64,000 nucleotides of DNA, from positions 32,626,001-32,690,000 of the forward strand of contig NC_077243.1 in NCBI RefSeq assembly GCF_947179165.1. Direction: 5' to 3'. Shown here one piece after another: positions 22,078-34,584 of the stretch. The DNA is from Solanum dulcamara. Taxonomy: Eukaryota > Streptophyta > Magnoliopsida > Solanales > Solanaceae. The notes beneath the pieces are model-generated. The model saw nothing but the letters and a program-made list of their open reading frames with translations, was not told where the DNA came from and searched no databases. Position numbers and translations under genes: made by a program. Each line of letters begins with the position of its first letter. Position 1 is the stretch's first letter.

Positions 22078-24595
22078 TGTCATGATCCGAATTCGGGTGT
22101 GATGGCACTCACCTAACCCACCAAGGCGAGTCAGCCTAAGAATCATGAACAATTCAAAATAAGTGAAAACAAAAGTGGAAATGTCAAGTCTAACAAGCAT
22201 GTATACAAAATGATAAGCGGAAGATAAGTCTAAAACTACCCAAGACTTGGTGTCACATGTACAAGCCACTAGATTTGATAAAAATAAGAAAGTAGAAGTC
22301 CAAATGTCTCAGTTCTCAAATAGAAACAAAAATAAGATAAATGGACAGCGAGAGTCTGCCGGAGAAGACAAGATGCTACCTCTCACACGTCCGAAAGCTT
22401 GGTCCAATCCACATAAATACTAAGAACAGGAGGTACCGGGCTCAGATCCTACACAGATATAGAAGCAAGGGGTAATCATCAAGAACACGATACTCAGCAA
22501 AACGAAAAACTAAACTGTAAGTAAAGCAATGCGGAACACAGAAACTCTGGACAAACCAACCACAATCCTCCACAATTACACACCTCCACTCAGACAACCC
22601 GGTCTATACAATTTATACAACAATTATCTCAGACTACTAAACAGTCCATAAGTAGAAAGTACATATATGTTTGCATCACCATACTCAGGCATGCATAGGA
22701 AATCTCAATCATAAACAGTCACAGGATGAAATAGATTCAAAGGCAATGTCAAATAATCGTGATGCATGTCTGTCCTACAATACACATCCGTTGATCACCT
22801 CAAACAAAAAACCATGGGGGCCTCACATAGACCATGTATCAATCATAATTACCAAAAGAGACCTCGGCCAATAACTGCCATAAAAGATCTCAACCATAAT
22901 ATCCGCTAGAAGAGACCTCGGTCAATCACCTCGATTGGTAGAAACCTCAGTCCAATATACAGTATCTCACTCATATTATTTCTCAACCATCATAGATAAG
23001 TATATGCACAAGTAATGAGTGAAACAAGATGAATGTTCACATATGATGTCATATAGCCCACAATCACACAATAAATCAATATTTCGTATTTCACAACATT
23101 TAGACAATTACCCACTTTCGAGATTCCACTGTCCCACTTAAAATCATATAATTCAACTTTATCTAATAATCCATTACACACTAATCCACTCACATAGGAA
23201 AATACAAGGTTCAACATATTTAACAAAGGTTAGAATTGCACTTGTCTTATCCAAAAGTCATGAACAATCCAAAATAAAAGCTCTTTCTCTCCGATGATAC
23301 TCCAAATTACCACAATCTAATCAAATATGAACTCACAATCACATTTTGAAGCTATTGACACTAAAATCAAACAATTCGAATGAAAAGGGATAAAATGGTG
23401 AAAAAATCAATGTCGAAAAACGAACTCAAAATCTGAATATTGTTAGGTGAAAACATTCTTCAAGTAATAAAGAATCTAATGGTGAAAACCATTTCAAAAA
23501 TGAGGTTAAAAGGGGTTCACAAGCCCAATTTTTCTTTCAAAAGTTCATGTTCAAGAAAATCCAAAATCTCCAATTTGAAAACCACATTTTGAGGTTAAAT
23601 TCCAAACATATTCAATGGAAATTGAAGGAAAGGATTAGAAATATATTATAGTTTTGTCACTAGAAACCTCAATAAAATCGCTTAAACCGAGCTTGGGAAT
23701 GATAAAATGGTGAGACACCTTAAATCTCGCCTAACCCCCCACCCCCACACCCACCCCACACCCCCTCAATTATCGCTAAAGGGATTGGACCTTCGCTTTT
23801 GCAGAGGTTGTCTTTTGAAAACCCCACCTAAGTGAGGTCCTTCGCTTAAGATATGGGTCTCGCTTAAGCGAAAGTTCCCTTTAGAGAGCCTGGTCCGGTT
23901 AAGCAGACCCTGCATCAGCACGAGAAAAATGAACTAATTTAAACACAAGCCTCCGATCGGACCCTCGAAATTTGTTCGGAACTCCATATACACAAACCAT
24001 TTATGCAACTTTACTAAATTTGATGTTCCGGACTCAATAGAATCGTCAGAATTTGAATTTGAGATCTGCTTGATCCGAAATCTGATACGTCATAACTCAA
24101 CTAGTTTCAAGACTTGAAATACCTAAAATACCATCAGGACCTCTAAAATTACAATAAAACCACACTTCTAGTGTTAGAATCACGCATGCAAAATCATTGG
24201 AACCATCAAAAATTCGATCCGAGCACCCGAACCCCAAATATTGACCAAAGTCAAACTTGGATCAAACTTTAGCTCAATCTCCAACTTTGGACCTAAAATC
24301 TACGTTTCAACTCCTAATCTTATTCCGACAACTCTTCTAGACCAATTTCCACATTCCAAAACTGTTGGAATCAACAGAATTCCATTCCGAGATATAAAAC
24401 TCTAAATGACTTCGAAACTCAAAATTTGACAATTTAAGCCTTTAAAACTCATTTCTTTAGCAAAATCTCAACTTTCCATAAGATATCCAAAAACCAGCTT
24501 TCAGACCCAATCTAAAGTGACTTAGGAAAACTAATGGGAGGGTAAAATTGTAATTTTCTTGAAAATTTCAAAAAATTACCTTCAGAGTTACTACA
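22078..24595 (-). repeat. Element F LTR (left copy; 3' LTR in element direction)
   Basis: From TGTCATGATCCGAATTCGGG to GAGTTACTACA. It holds a C-rich run (23735-23765) and repeated TTCGCTTAAG / CGCTTAAGCG words (23780-23900). It is about 650 bases longer than its partner. Confidence 0.9.
23785..23915. repeat. CGCTTAAGCG palindromic word cluster in F LTR
   Basis: CCTTCGCTTTTGC, CCTTCGCTTAAG, CTCGCTTAAGCGAAAG and GGTTAAGCAGACC follow one another. TCGCTTAAGCGA is a perfect palindrome. The partner LTR keeps two of these words (42400-42470). Confidence 0.6.
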
Positions 24596-24699
24596 TCATC
24601 CACTACTAAAAATCATGTTCATCCTCGAACATAAAGTAAAGGACATACTTGGAGTCTCAAAAAGATGGAGGTAAAGGGTCCGTATGTGTAACTCGAATT

Positions 24700-25900
24700 C
24701 CCAACTAGCCTCCCCTACGGGCTAATGCCGCTATTGAACCTCACCGAAGCTATCTCCTTAGTCCTCAACTTCCTGACCTGTCTGTCCAAAATAGCCACAG
24801 GCTCCTTCTCATAGGTCAAATCTAGGCTCAACTCAACCGAATCAAGGGAAATCATATGGGACTCATCTGGAATGTAGCACCACAGCATCGAGAAATAAAA
24901 TACTGGATGCATAAAAGATAGACTAGGTGGCAAGAAAAGTATGTAGGCCACCTCTCCCACTCGATCTAAGATTTCAAAAGGACCAATAAACCTAGGGATA
25001 AGCTTTCCCTTCTTCCCGAACCTCATGACACCCTTCAAGGTTGAGACCTTCAACTATACCTGGTCACCTACCATGAACACCAAAGGTTGAACCCGCTTGT
25101 CAGCATAGCTCTTCTGGCAACTCTAAGCTATCAACAACCTACCTTAAATCAACCAAACCCGCTCCATGGCATCTCTGAGAAGATCAGTATCTAGGCTATC
25201 CACCACTATAAAATCAAACCATCCAATGGGCGATCTACATCTCCGGCCATACAAGGCCTCAAAAGGAGCCATTTGGATTCTAGAATGGTAGCTTTTATTG
25301 TAAGTGAACTCTGCCAAAGGAAAGTGTTGGTCCCACCGAGCACCAAAATCAATCACATATGCCTGTAGCATGTCCTCAAGCACCTGAATAGTCCTCTCAG
25401 ACTATCCATCCCTCTGAGTGTCTAATGCGGTACTCAGATCCAATCGAGTACCCAACCTACGCTGCAGGGCATCCTAGAATTGGGATGTGAATAATGAACC
25501 CTGATCAGATATAATGGAAACAAGAACTCTATAAAGTCTAACGATCTAACTAATATAGAGCTGAGCTAACCTCTCCGTCATGAACTTAACCTTAACCAAA
25601 ATGAAGTGAGTAGATTTGCTCAATCGATTGACCATAACCCAAATGGCATAAAATCCTCCCACTGTAGTAGGAAAAAAACCTACCCCAAAATCCATAGTAA
25701 ATCTCTCCCACTTCCAAGTGGGAATGGGCATCCAATGAAACTCACTCCCGGGCCTCTAGTGCTCGTACTTAACCTGCTGGCATGTCAAACACTTGGACAC
25801 AAATTTGGTGATGTCCTTCTTCATACCACACCACCAATAGTGCTAACTCAAGTTATGATACATCTTTGTTATCCCCGGGTAAATAGAATATCGAGTGAAA
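24700..25900 (-). pseudogene. Element F integrase
   Basis: On the minus strand, a zinc-binding part comes first (CLTCQQVKYEH near 25770-25800). The catalytic core follows, with WERFTMDF carrying the first acidic residue (about 25690) and VNRLSKSTHF. After a stretch with stops come LAEFTYNKSYHSRIQMAPFE and ALYGRRCRSPIGWF (25180-25300). The C-terminal part (24715-25053) reads KLIPRFIGPFEILDRVGEVA and ends with a chromodomain-like tail. Integrase inserts cDNA in the nucleus. Stops and shifts between the blocks make this copy inactive. Confidence 0.85.
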
Positions 25901-26296
25901 TATGCCTCCTCAAGTATCGATTTGATCAAATCACTTACTTTGGCCACACAAATGAGACTCACAATATTCACAACACCCTTAGAATCAAGCGCTGCTTCTT
26001 TATCTTCACCTCTCGTCACCTTGTCTCAAATGAGGCATAACTTTGCATCCTCAAATTTCCTCTCAAGGATCTGATCCATCAAAGAAGAGTGGTCTTCTAT
26101 GAAAGTAAGAACTCATCCCTTATCAGAAAGCTCCAATATTACAACCCATTGGCCAATCTCTGAACATCTCTAGCTAAGGGTCGCTCCTCAACTCAAATAA
26201 CTGCAGGACTTCCCATGCTAGAAGTTTTTCTACTCAATACATCGGCCACACATTGGCCTTTCCAAGGTGATTTAGAATAGTCAAGTCATAATCCTT

Positions 26297-26566
26297 CTAA
26301 AGCTCAACCCACCTCCTTTGACTCAAATTCAAGTCCCGCTGGTAGAAAATATATTGTAGACTCTGGTGATTGGTGAATATATCACAATGGAACCCATACA
26401 AATAATGTCGCCATATCATTAAAACATAGATAACTGTTGCCAATTCTAAATTATGGGTGGGATAGTTCTTTTCATGAGTCTTCAATTGCCTTGAAGCATA
26501 GGAAATCACCTTTCTTTTTTGCATCAACACTCCACCTAAACCCATTCCTGATGCATCACAATACAC
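26297..26566 (-). pseudogene. Element F RNase H
   Basis: The frame reads [15 protein letters not shown], then [12 protein letters not shown], then [12 protein letters not shown]. RNase H needs Asp, Glu and Asp at these places; the first two are present but the third is Asn here. The domain would strip RNA from RNA-DNA hybrids. The changed residue and the stops around it indicate loss of function. Confidence 0.85.
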
Positions 26567-26829
26567 GGTGAAGTCAATACCTTCCTAAGGCAAGGTCAAC
26601 ACAAGCGCGACAGTCAATAATACCTTGATCTTATGGAAGCTCTCCTTACACTCATCCGACAATAAAAGGCCATATTTTTCTGAGTGAGTCTGGTCAATAG
26701 AGTTGCTATAGTAGAGAAGCCTGAACGAAGTGGCGATAATATCCCACTAAACCCATAAAATTGTGAATCTCTATAGTTAAGGTGGGCCTAGTCCATCCTC
26801 GAACCACCTCAATCTTAGACGAATTGATT

Positions 26830-27520
26830 CTAATGTCCTAAGAGCGCCACCGAACTCAACCAAACCTCACACTTGGAGAACTTTTCATAAAGTCCTTTCT
26901 CCCTAAGCCTCTGGAGTACAATCCTCAAGTGTTGCAAATGATTTGCCTCAGTCTTAGAGTAAACAAAGATATCATCATTGAAGACAATCATAAATAAATC
27001 TAGATACGGACAAAATACCTCATTCATCAACTTTATAAATATTGTTAGGGCGTTAGTCAGCCCAAAAAACACAATGAAAAACTCATAGCGGCCATATCTG
27101 GTTCGGAAGGCTGTCTTAGGAATATCTGAAGGCCGAATTCTCAATTGATAATACTCGGATCTCAAGTTGATCTTAGAGAATAAGGTCGTTCCTTGGAGCT
27201 GATAAAAGAAATCATCGATGCGGGCAAGAGGATACTTGTTCTTAACAGTCACCTTGTTCAACTGTCTATAGTCGATACACATCCTCATGGACCGTCTTTC
27301 TTCTTCACTACTAAGACTGGGGCACCCCAAGGTGAAACATTAGGGGAATAAAACTCTTACTCAATAGATCCTGAAGCTGCTTCTTTATCTCCTTTAACTT
27401 AGCTGCAAACATATGAAAAGAAATAGAAATGGGCATGGTGCCCGACTCAAGCTCAATAGCAAAGTCATTACCCCTATCAGGTGGAACCCTTGGAAGATCA
27501 ATACATCTATAAACTCTCAA
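26830..27520 (-). pseudogene. Element F reverse transcriptase
   Basis: Two overlapping minus-strand frames make one RT. The upstream part (27311-27520) holds LPRVPPDRGNDFAIELESG and the PISI motif. The downstream part (26830-27330) holds [41 protein letters not shown] and the catalytic [10 protein letters not shown]. The two active-site aspartates are kept; the residue before them is Asn where family members usually have Ile. A frameshift separates the two parts. Confidence 0.88.
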
Positions 27521-28110
27521 ACCATAAGAATAGAGTCCATAAAAGGTGACTCAACAACAGTATCATGAATAAATGCAATATATGCCAAAAAAACCCTATC
27601 GATCAATCGTTGGGTCCGAATACAAGAAATAACCTTACTAGGATAGTAACCACTCAAACCCTTCCACTTTATCCGCGGCCTACCGGGCATAGTTAAGGTC
27701 ACGATCTTGGCATAATAATCAAGAATAACATGATACGGAGATAACCAATCATACCCAAAATGATGTCGAAGTCTTCCATATCAAGGATAATCATATCCAC
27801 CCAAGTCTCATAACCTGCCAATGACACAAAACAGGATCAGTACATCCAATCCACTACTAAGGGCTCTCCTATTGGGGTAGAAACATGCATTGGCACGGAC
27901 ATACTATCACATAGCAAGTCAAACCCTGAAGTGAAATATGCATACACATACAAATAATTAAACCCGAGATCAAATAATACAAATACAGGGCAATGGCAAA
28001 TCAGAACAATACCTATGATGACTACATCAGATGCCTCAGCCTTAGGTCTACCTAAAAAGCATAACAATGAGCTCCCCGTCCTCCATCTGTCTAGAAAACG
28101 CTTCTACCAC
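27517..28110 (-). pseudogene. Element F protease and linker
   Basis: The 27837-28067 frame has GRPKAEASDVVIIGIV and VLFDLGFNYLYVYAYF, the retropepsin site as DLG, then the STPIGEPLVVD block. The 27517-27702 frame continues with MPGRPRIKWKG and IRTQRLIDRVFLAYIAF. A shift lies between them. In an active element this enzyme cuts the polyprotein. Confidence 0.8.
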
Positions 28111-28114
28111 CTTG

Positions 28115-29089
28115 CTATTCTAGGGCATCACCCGCTCCCCTACCTCTGGTACAACCACATCTATCAAACAGGCCCCTACCATAACCCCAGGTCTGTAGGG
28201 CTGAACCTCTAGTTGGTGGTGCTGAACCCCTGACTAGCGTTGTTGTGTAAGAATGGTGTGGAGCATAATGAGTCTGCATGAGGAACTGTCGAACCATATA
28301 GTTTGGGGATCCACATCCAAAATATGATCTCGGAGTGGATGGTTGCTATGAAGAAACAAAATGGATACTATAACCACCCCGACCAGCATGCCTATGCTGT
28401 GAACCGCATAAACTCTAACCCAAGCTGTATGAACCATGATGACCCTGTCCACACTCAAATGCAGGTAAGGATGCATGAACCCTGTGGAACTGTAAGGAAC
28501 CACTACCATGTGGAATGTCTCTACCTCTAGATGAGGCACCGAAGTACTGACCAGATGAGTAGGACCTCTTGGGGTTACCAAACTCCTCCCTCTCCATCAA
28601 CTACGCTTCTTTGGAAAGACTAACCACAGACTGAAATGAGGCTTTATCTATAAATACCCAAAATACAGACTGCTTGATAGAATAAGTCAAACTCCTCATA
28701 AAACATCGAACTCTCTCGGTCTCATCGGAGCTGATAAAAGCAAACCTCATACTTAGAAATGGACATCCTATCTTACCTCAGGCTCTGAAACCTAATGCAA
28801 CTCTTCTCCTTCACACTCCAAGGGATGAAACAATTATAAAAAGAACTAATAAGGGTCTCCCAAGTCACTAAAGGAGACCCAACTAGTAGAGACCCAAAAT
28901 ATGTCCTCCACCACTCTTTAGTAGGTCCACGAAGCTGAAGAGTAACATATCAAACACCATGGGACTCAGCCAACCTAATTGTCTCAAGAAACTCCTAAAA
29001 AGTGGTCAAAAACTTATATGCATCCTCGATCTTCCCACCTTCAAATTGAGGTGGGTCTATCTTTCTAAAATTGTCATACCGACTCTGCT
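28115..29089 (-). pseudogene. Element F gag, C-terminal part
   Basis: Minus-strand pieces in several frames match the gag end: FRKIDPPQFEGGKIEDAYKF near 29070, then a Tyr/Ser/Gly-rich tail with FGNPKRSYSSGQYFGAS (28550) and GRGLFDRCGCTRGRGAG (28180). The last resembles a knuckle region. It is cut on its N-terminal side by element G; the first part of this gag lies at 40581-41048. Confidence 0.75.
29085..29089 (+). other. Target-site duplication of element G (left)
   Basis: CTGCT here and again at 40581-40585, directly bordering the G LTRs. Confidence 0.88.
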
Positions 29090-30426
29090 TGAACTTGGGC
29101 GCATTTATAAGCCCATACACTATGCTTTGCCATCTTTTGTGAGGCTTTTTCAGAAGATTTGGAGATAAATAATGTATTTTGGATGGAATATCAAGCAAGT
29201 ATACAATAAGGTATGAGTTTCAACATATGCAGGAATTTACAAAGCAAAACGGCAGAAAAAATGGTCATGGCGCTGTAGTGGCGCGATGCGCCACTGCAGC
29301 GCCAAAACCTGCAACAAGTTTAGTGGTGCGATGCACCAGGAGTAAAACTATTGAGGCATGTTTTGGGCGCTATAGTGGCGCGACGCTCCACTGCAGCGTC
29401 AGGTACAAAACTACAAGCATACTATGGATACGATAGTGGCGCGATGCCCCACTGCAGTGCCATCCACTTTTTAATTTTTTATTATTCTTTCCATCAATAA
29501 TTGAAAGGGAAAAGGCACTTTAAATAGTTTGTGTGCTATGGAAAAAAGGAGGGGCTATTGTTTGGAGGCTGAAAAGAAGAAAAGGAAAAAAGAAGCAAGA
29601 GAAGAAGAACAAAGCATCTTAGGTTCCTTTTCCTCTTTTGTTGTATCTCTTAAATTGTATGAATTCAATTACTTGGTGTTGTTATTTGAATATGAGTATC
29701 TAAACATCCAAATTCTGGGGCTATAGCTACGAAGTCATGGTTTAATAGCATTTAAGCTTGTTGAAGATGGATTATTGATTTTAATTACTCTTCCATTCTT
29801 GTGGTGATGATTTTAACGTTTGGCTAACATTAAGATATATGTGTTATCTATCTTGAAATCGGAAGAGGACAAGTATATAGAACAAAGAATGGAAGGAATG
29901 TGTTCATGCTAATGTGTTTTAGGATGATTAGTATATAGGATGCTTGTGACACATACCTATTTACCACATTTGGTTATGATAAAGGATCATAGTTAAATGC
30001 ATTTTTATTATTTCATACCTATCTCCGCTCAACGATGTAGTTAGGTTGACAATGAAGATAGGCAATTATAGGTTGGGAAACCATAATTGGATTATTAACC
30101 CTTTTTGATCAATAATTAAATAGCCCATCGAAAACTAAGATTGAATAATAATAAACTTGATTTTACGTTATGCTATAGCCCTGGAATCTCTCAAAATCTG
30201 ATTAACAAACAGAATTACTACATTTTTTTCATTTGTAGAAAGTTTTTCATACTTCCAAATCATTAACACATCATCTTAAATCCATTGCATAATTACAATT
30301 AGTGTAGTCAATTAAAAGAAACTGTTTGCCTTATCAAGTTTCTGTGGGTTCGATATTTGGCCTGAAATAGCTGCTTTACTACTTGAGAGATTACGTACAC
30401 TTGCATGTGCAATTGTAACAACAACA
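29090..30426 (+). repeat. Element G 5' LTR
   Basis: TGAACTTGGGCGCATTTAT to GTAACAACAACA. It contains a GC palindrome array at 29264-29463. Visible differences from the 3' LTR are a few percent. A small frame near 29529 is not a gene. Confidence 0.92.
29264..29463. repeat. GC-rich palindromic word array (G 5' LTR)
   Basis: Four units, including GTGGCGCGATGCGCCAC followed by TGCAGCGCC, and a second type ending in AAAACTATTGAGGCATG. These match the arrays of A and D in words and order, though G is a different lineage and faces the other way. Confidence 0.85.
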
Positions 30427-30430
30427 ATTT

Positions 30431-30450
30431 TTTGGCGCCGTTGTCGGAGA
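30431..30450 (+). other. Element G primer-binding site (tRNA-Asp type)
   Basis: TTTGGCGCCGTTGTCGGAGA, two changes from the common Athila/Tat site, starts four bases after the LTR. Confidence 0.88.
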
Positions 30451-30670
30451 CCATAAGAATTAGGCACTTTTCTAAAAATTCTATACTGATTGATTGTTCT
30501 AGATTTAACAATTTGGTCTTAGCTGTGAAATTTTTGCAGGCAATTTAAACATTACACTGGACAGAGACAAGAAATTTGTAGATCCGTTATCCGATCCTGA
30601 ATGATACTTGTAGCGGAAAAGGCAAATAGTATCTTCGTAAAACTTAATATATAAACTAAATCTGGCAGAT

Positions 30671-32002
30671 AATCACAATCTAGAAGGAGAGGTCTTGCCA
30701 GAGGAGATCCCCATTGAGATGGCAGCAAGGAAAGTGCGAGATGTGGCAATCCCACTAGCAGCAAATGTCATTTCTAGCATCCAAAAACCTCCAGCTGGAG
30801 GAAGATTTAAACTAAAACAGAATATGGTGCAATTATTGCATTCTAATGGTCAGTTTACAGGTTTACCACATGAAGATCCCCAAGTCCACATTCAGAACTT
30901 CTTGGAGATTAGCGACAAATAAACGCTTATTGGGGTCTCTTCTGACTATGTGAAGTTAACATTGTTTCCATTCTCTTTGTTAGGGGAAGCCAAGAGGTGG
31001 TTAAAGTCGGAGCCACCAAATTTAATCACTTCATGGAATGATTTGGCCCACAAATTTCTTATCAGGTTCTTTCCTTCGGGGAAGACGGCAAAATTAAGAG
31101 CTAAAATTTTGAGTTTCAAGCAAAAATGTGGAGAGAATTTGTACCAATCATGGGACAGATTTAAATCACTACTCATTAGTTGCCCTCATCATTATCAAGA
31201 TAATGAGGTATTGGTCCACACCTTCATTGAAGGTTTGGAACCTAACACAAAAATTCTTTTTGATTCTGCTGCAGGTGGACAAGCCTTGGAGAAAATATAT
31301 GATGAGCTATATACATTGCTAAATCGCATATCTCAAGGAAATTCGGAATGGAATAGAGGAAATTCCTACCCAGTTATGCAAAAACAAGCAGGTATGTTAG
31401 AGATTGATGTAGTAACTGTGTTGACAACACAAATTGCATCAATACAAAATATAATGACAACGCATTTCAACACGATAGTCAAAGGACAACAGCAAGCATC
31501 AGTAAGCATGGTTCAGCAACCACTTATGTGGTGTGAGGTATATGGAAACAGTGAACATGTGGCTGAATATTGTGAAGCAAATCCAGAGTCAGTAAATTTT
31601 ATGGGTAATGCACCTAGAAATGGTGGAAATCAAAACTATGGAAACACCTACAACCCAAATTGGAGAAACCATCTTAACTTCTCTTAGGGTGGAAATCAGC
31701 AAAATCCACAACAAGGTCAGAATCAATACAGACCACAGAGAGGTGGATAACAAGACAACAATCATGGTCACCAATATAATAACTAAAGTCAAGGTGTGCA
31801 AGGACCAGGAAAGTCAGGAAGCATAAGTGTAGAAGATATATTGAAACAAATCATGACAGACCAGGCTAAACTAGCTGCAGATGTTCGACAAAATCAGTTA
31901 GCTACCCAACAGTTAGAAAAACAGCTTGGGCAATTAGCAAGCACACAAAGTTCTCACCAACAAGGAGGTTTACCAGGTCACACTGACCCAAACCCCAAAT
32001 AG
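30671..32002 (+). pseudogene. Element G gag
   Basis: One plus-strand frame with in-frame stops at 30920, 31685, 31748 and about 31784. It reads NGQFTGLPHEDPQVHIQNFL near its start, the Athila gag signature, then FPFSLLGEAKRWLKSEPP, WNDLAHKFLIRFFP and a nucleocapsid-like knuckle region (WCEVYGNSEHVAEYC, about 31530). A Gln/Asn-rich tail and a coiled-coil-like QLATQQLEKQLGQLAS segment follow. The first ATG that fits is at 30719, but the frame is open upstream, so the start is uncertain. It would form the particle shell; the stops make it inactive. Confidence 0.87.
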
Positions 32003-32735
32003 GTACATGTTGTGAGTACCCGAAGTGGTCACTCACTTACTGAACTGGCTCCCAAAGCTAGATCAGCAGAGGTAAGAGGAAAGGAACAAGCTAGAGAAGA
32101 AGGTAAACCTAGCTGTACCAAGGAAATTGAGGAACCAAAGGCAAAACCTCTTCCTCCTTTCCCACAAAAGTTTAAATAGAAGAAAGAAGAGAAGTGTTTT
32201 GCGAAGTTTATAGATTTGTTAAAACAGGTGCAAATTAATTTTCCTTTGATTGATATTTTACAGGGAATCCCAAAGTGTGCTAAATTCGTCAAGGATATTG
32301 TGGCCAATAAAAGCAAGTTAGTTGAATTTGCAACAGTGGCACTCATTGAAGAGTGTAGTTCAGGAATCTTGAACAAAAGCAAGCTTCCAGCTAAACTAAA
32401 AGATCCAGGTAGTTTCATGGTGCAGGTAACCATTGGTAAATATAGTAATGCCAGAGGTCTCTGTTATCTAGGTTCTAGTATTAACTTGATGCTTAGATCC
32501 ATGCTTAAGAAATTAGGCCTGGGAGAACTTAAAGCAACCACTATTTTGCTATAGTTAGCTGATCGATCTGTAGCTAGACCTGATGGTATTATTGAAGATG
32601 TTTTGGTACAAGTAAGATCCCTTATTTTCTCTGTCGATTTTGTTGTTTTAGATTTTGATCCTGACCTCAATGTTCTTTTTATCTTGGGACGCCCGTTCTT
32701 GGCAATAGGGGGGCACTTATTTATGTAGCTGTAGG
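32003..32735 (+). pseudogene. Element G protease region
   Basis: The frame continues from gag: a Lys/Glu-rich linker with KPLPPFPQKFK, then FAKFIDLLKQVQINFPLIDI, the usual lead-in to the Athila protease. The retropepsin site lies near 32460, where the catalytic Asp of the family is Tyr (LCYLGSSINLM). The last block, VLFILGRPFLAIG, is the conserved C-terminal part. With the catalytic residue replaced and several stops, the protease is dead. Confidence 0.8.
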
Positions 32736-33239
32736 TAGATTGACTATGAGAGCACACGACAAAGTGAAAGTGTTTGATGTATATCATGCATTGAAGTTAC
32801 CTACAATCTACGAAGAGTTGTCGGCTATAACGATCATCAATGAGGAAGTCTCAGCTTATTGCACTATAGTAAGTGATCCATTGGAAAAAGTTGTGATGGG
32901 TCAAGATATTGAAGAGGACAAAGCTAAAAGGTTAGCCACTGTGCTGGACATGCAAAATATCAGCATGTGGAAGAAAAATGTGGAACCTCTGAATTAGAGA
33001 ATTGGGGCCTTCACCAAAGACTTCTCTGGAAGAAGCTCCTAAATTGGAGTTGAAATAACTACCAGCACACCTCAAGTATGTTTTTCTTGGAGTAAATAAT
33101 ATCTTACCTGTAATTCTTTCATCTGCTTTGTCTGAAGTATAGGTCATAGCAGCACTTGAGGTACTAAAGAGATACAAAAAGGCAATTGGATGGCAAATGG
33201 CTGATCTTTATGGCATCAGCCCCGCTTTATGCATGCATA

Positions 33240-34260
33240 GAATTTTTATGGAATAAGGACATAAAGCTAGTGCACAACCACAACACCGGTTGAACCGCAT
33301 CATGAAAGAGGTTGTGAAGAAAGAGATGATTAAGTGGCTAGATGCAGGCATCATATACCCAATTTCTGACAGCAAGTGGGTGAGCCCAGTTCAGTGTGTA
33401 CCAAAAAAGGGGGGAATGACTGTGATAACCAATGAAAAAAATGAATTAATCCCCACAAGAATTGTAACTGGTTGGCACATATGCATGGACTACAGAAAGT
33501 TGAATGATGCCACTAGGAAAGATCACTACCCTGTGCCTTTCATTAACCAAATGCTTGATCGGTTAGCAGGCCAAGAATACTATTGTTTGTTAGATGGGTA
33601 TTCAAGTTACAATTAAATCACCATTGCACCAGAGGATCAAGAAAAGACAACATTCATATGCCTTTATGGGATGTACGCACTCAAGTGTATGCCATTTGGT
33701 CTTTGCAATGCTCCTACCACTTTTTAGAGGTGCATGATTGCTATATTTTATGATATGGTGGAAGAGTTAGTAGAGGTCTTCATAGATGATTTTTCAGTTT
33801 TTGGAGAGTCTTTTGATCTATGTTTTAAAAATCTAGAGAGGGTACTTGCAAGGTGTGAAGAAATAAACCTCGTCCTAAACTAGGAGAAATATCATTTCTT
33901 GGTAAAAGAGGGTATTGTGTTGGGACATAAAGTGTCCAAAGATGGGATGGAAGTGGACAAAGCAAACATTGAAGTGATTGAGAAACTCCTCCCACTAGTA
34001 TTAGTAAAAGGAGTTCGCAGGTTTTTAGGCCACGCTGAATTCTACCGGCGTTTCATTAAAGATTTTTCAAAGATAGCCAAACCAATGTGTGGATTGCTCG
34101 AAAAAGAGGTAAAATTTGTTTTTGATGATGAATGTTTGCAGGCATTTGAACTCTTGAAGAAGAAGCTGATTGAAGCCCCTATCCTGCTAGCTCCTAATTG
34201 GGAGCTACCTTTTGTGTTGATGTGTGACGCAAGCGACATAGCAGTGGGAGCAATGCTGGG
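33240..34260 (+). pseudogene. Element G reverse transcriptase
   Basis: The frame opens with EVVKKEMIKWLDAGIIYPIS and SKWVSPVQCVPKKGG, then WHICMDYRKLNDATRKDHYP. A stop (33614) follows. It resumes with FGLCNAPTTF, another stop (33727), and the catalytic VFIDDFSVFG. The thumb region HAEFYRRFIKDFSKIAKPM and the start of RNase H (VLMCDASDIAVGAMLGQ) close it. Both RT aspartates are intact. Lineage-typical length, broken by at least three stops. Confidence 0.9.
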
Positions 34261-34580
34261 ACAAAGGAAGGAGAAATTTTTTTATTCCATTACTATGAAA
34301 GCAAAACTCTTAACTCTGCTTAGGCCAACTACACGGTCATGGAGAAGGAAATGCTGGTGTTAGTCTATGCGTTTGACAAATTCTGCTCTTAATTGGTAGG
34401 TACAAAAGTAATTGTTTTTACTGACCATGCATCTCTAAGGTACCTGTTCAACAAGAAAGATGCCAAGCCAAGGCTCATTAGATAGATTCTGTTGCTATAA
34501 GAATTCGATATTGAAATCAGAGATAGGAGGGGCTGCGAAAATCAAATAGCGGACCATCTATCAAGATTAGAGGATTCATC
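34261..34580 (+). pseudogene. Element G RNase H remainder
   Basis: After a frameshift near 34270-34330 the RNase H continues with ANYTVMEKEMLVLVYAFD, a stop, [20 protein letters not shown], and the closing stretch GCENQIADHLSRLED. The second Glu and third Asp of the active site are present. Stops at about 34396 and 34483 interrupt it. Confidence 0.8.
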
Positions 34581-34584
34581 CCAT

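Noticed and set aside
24603..24614. CACTACTAAAAA as a CACTA transposon end
   Set aside because: It lies in element F where the polypurine tract meets the LTR, and no inverted partner exists; chance is more likely.
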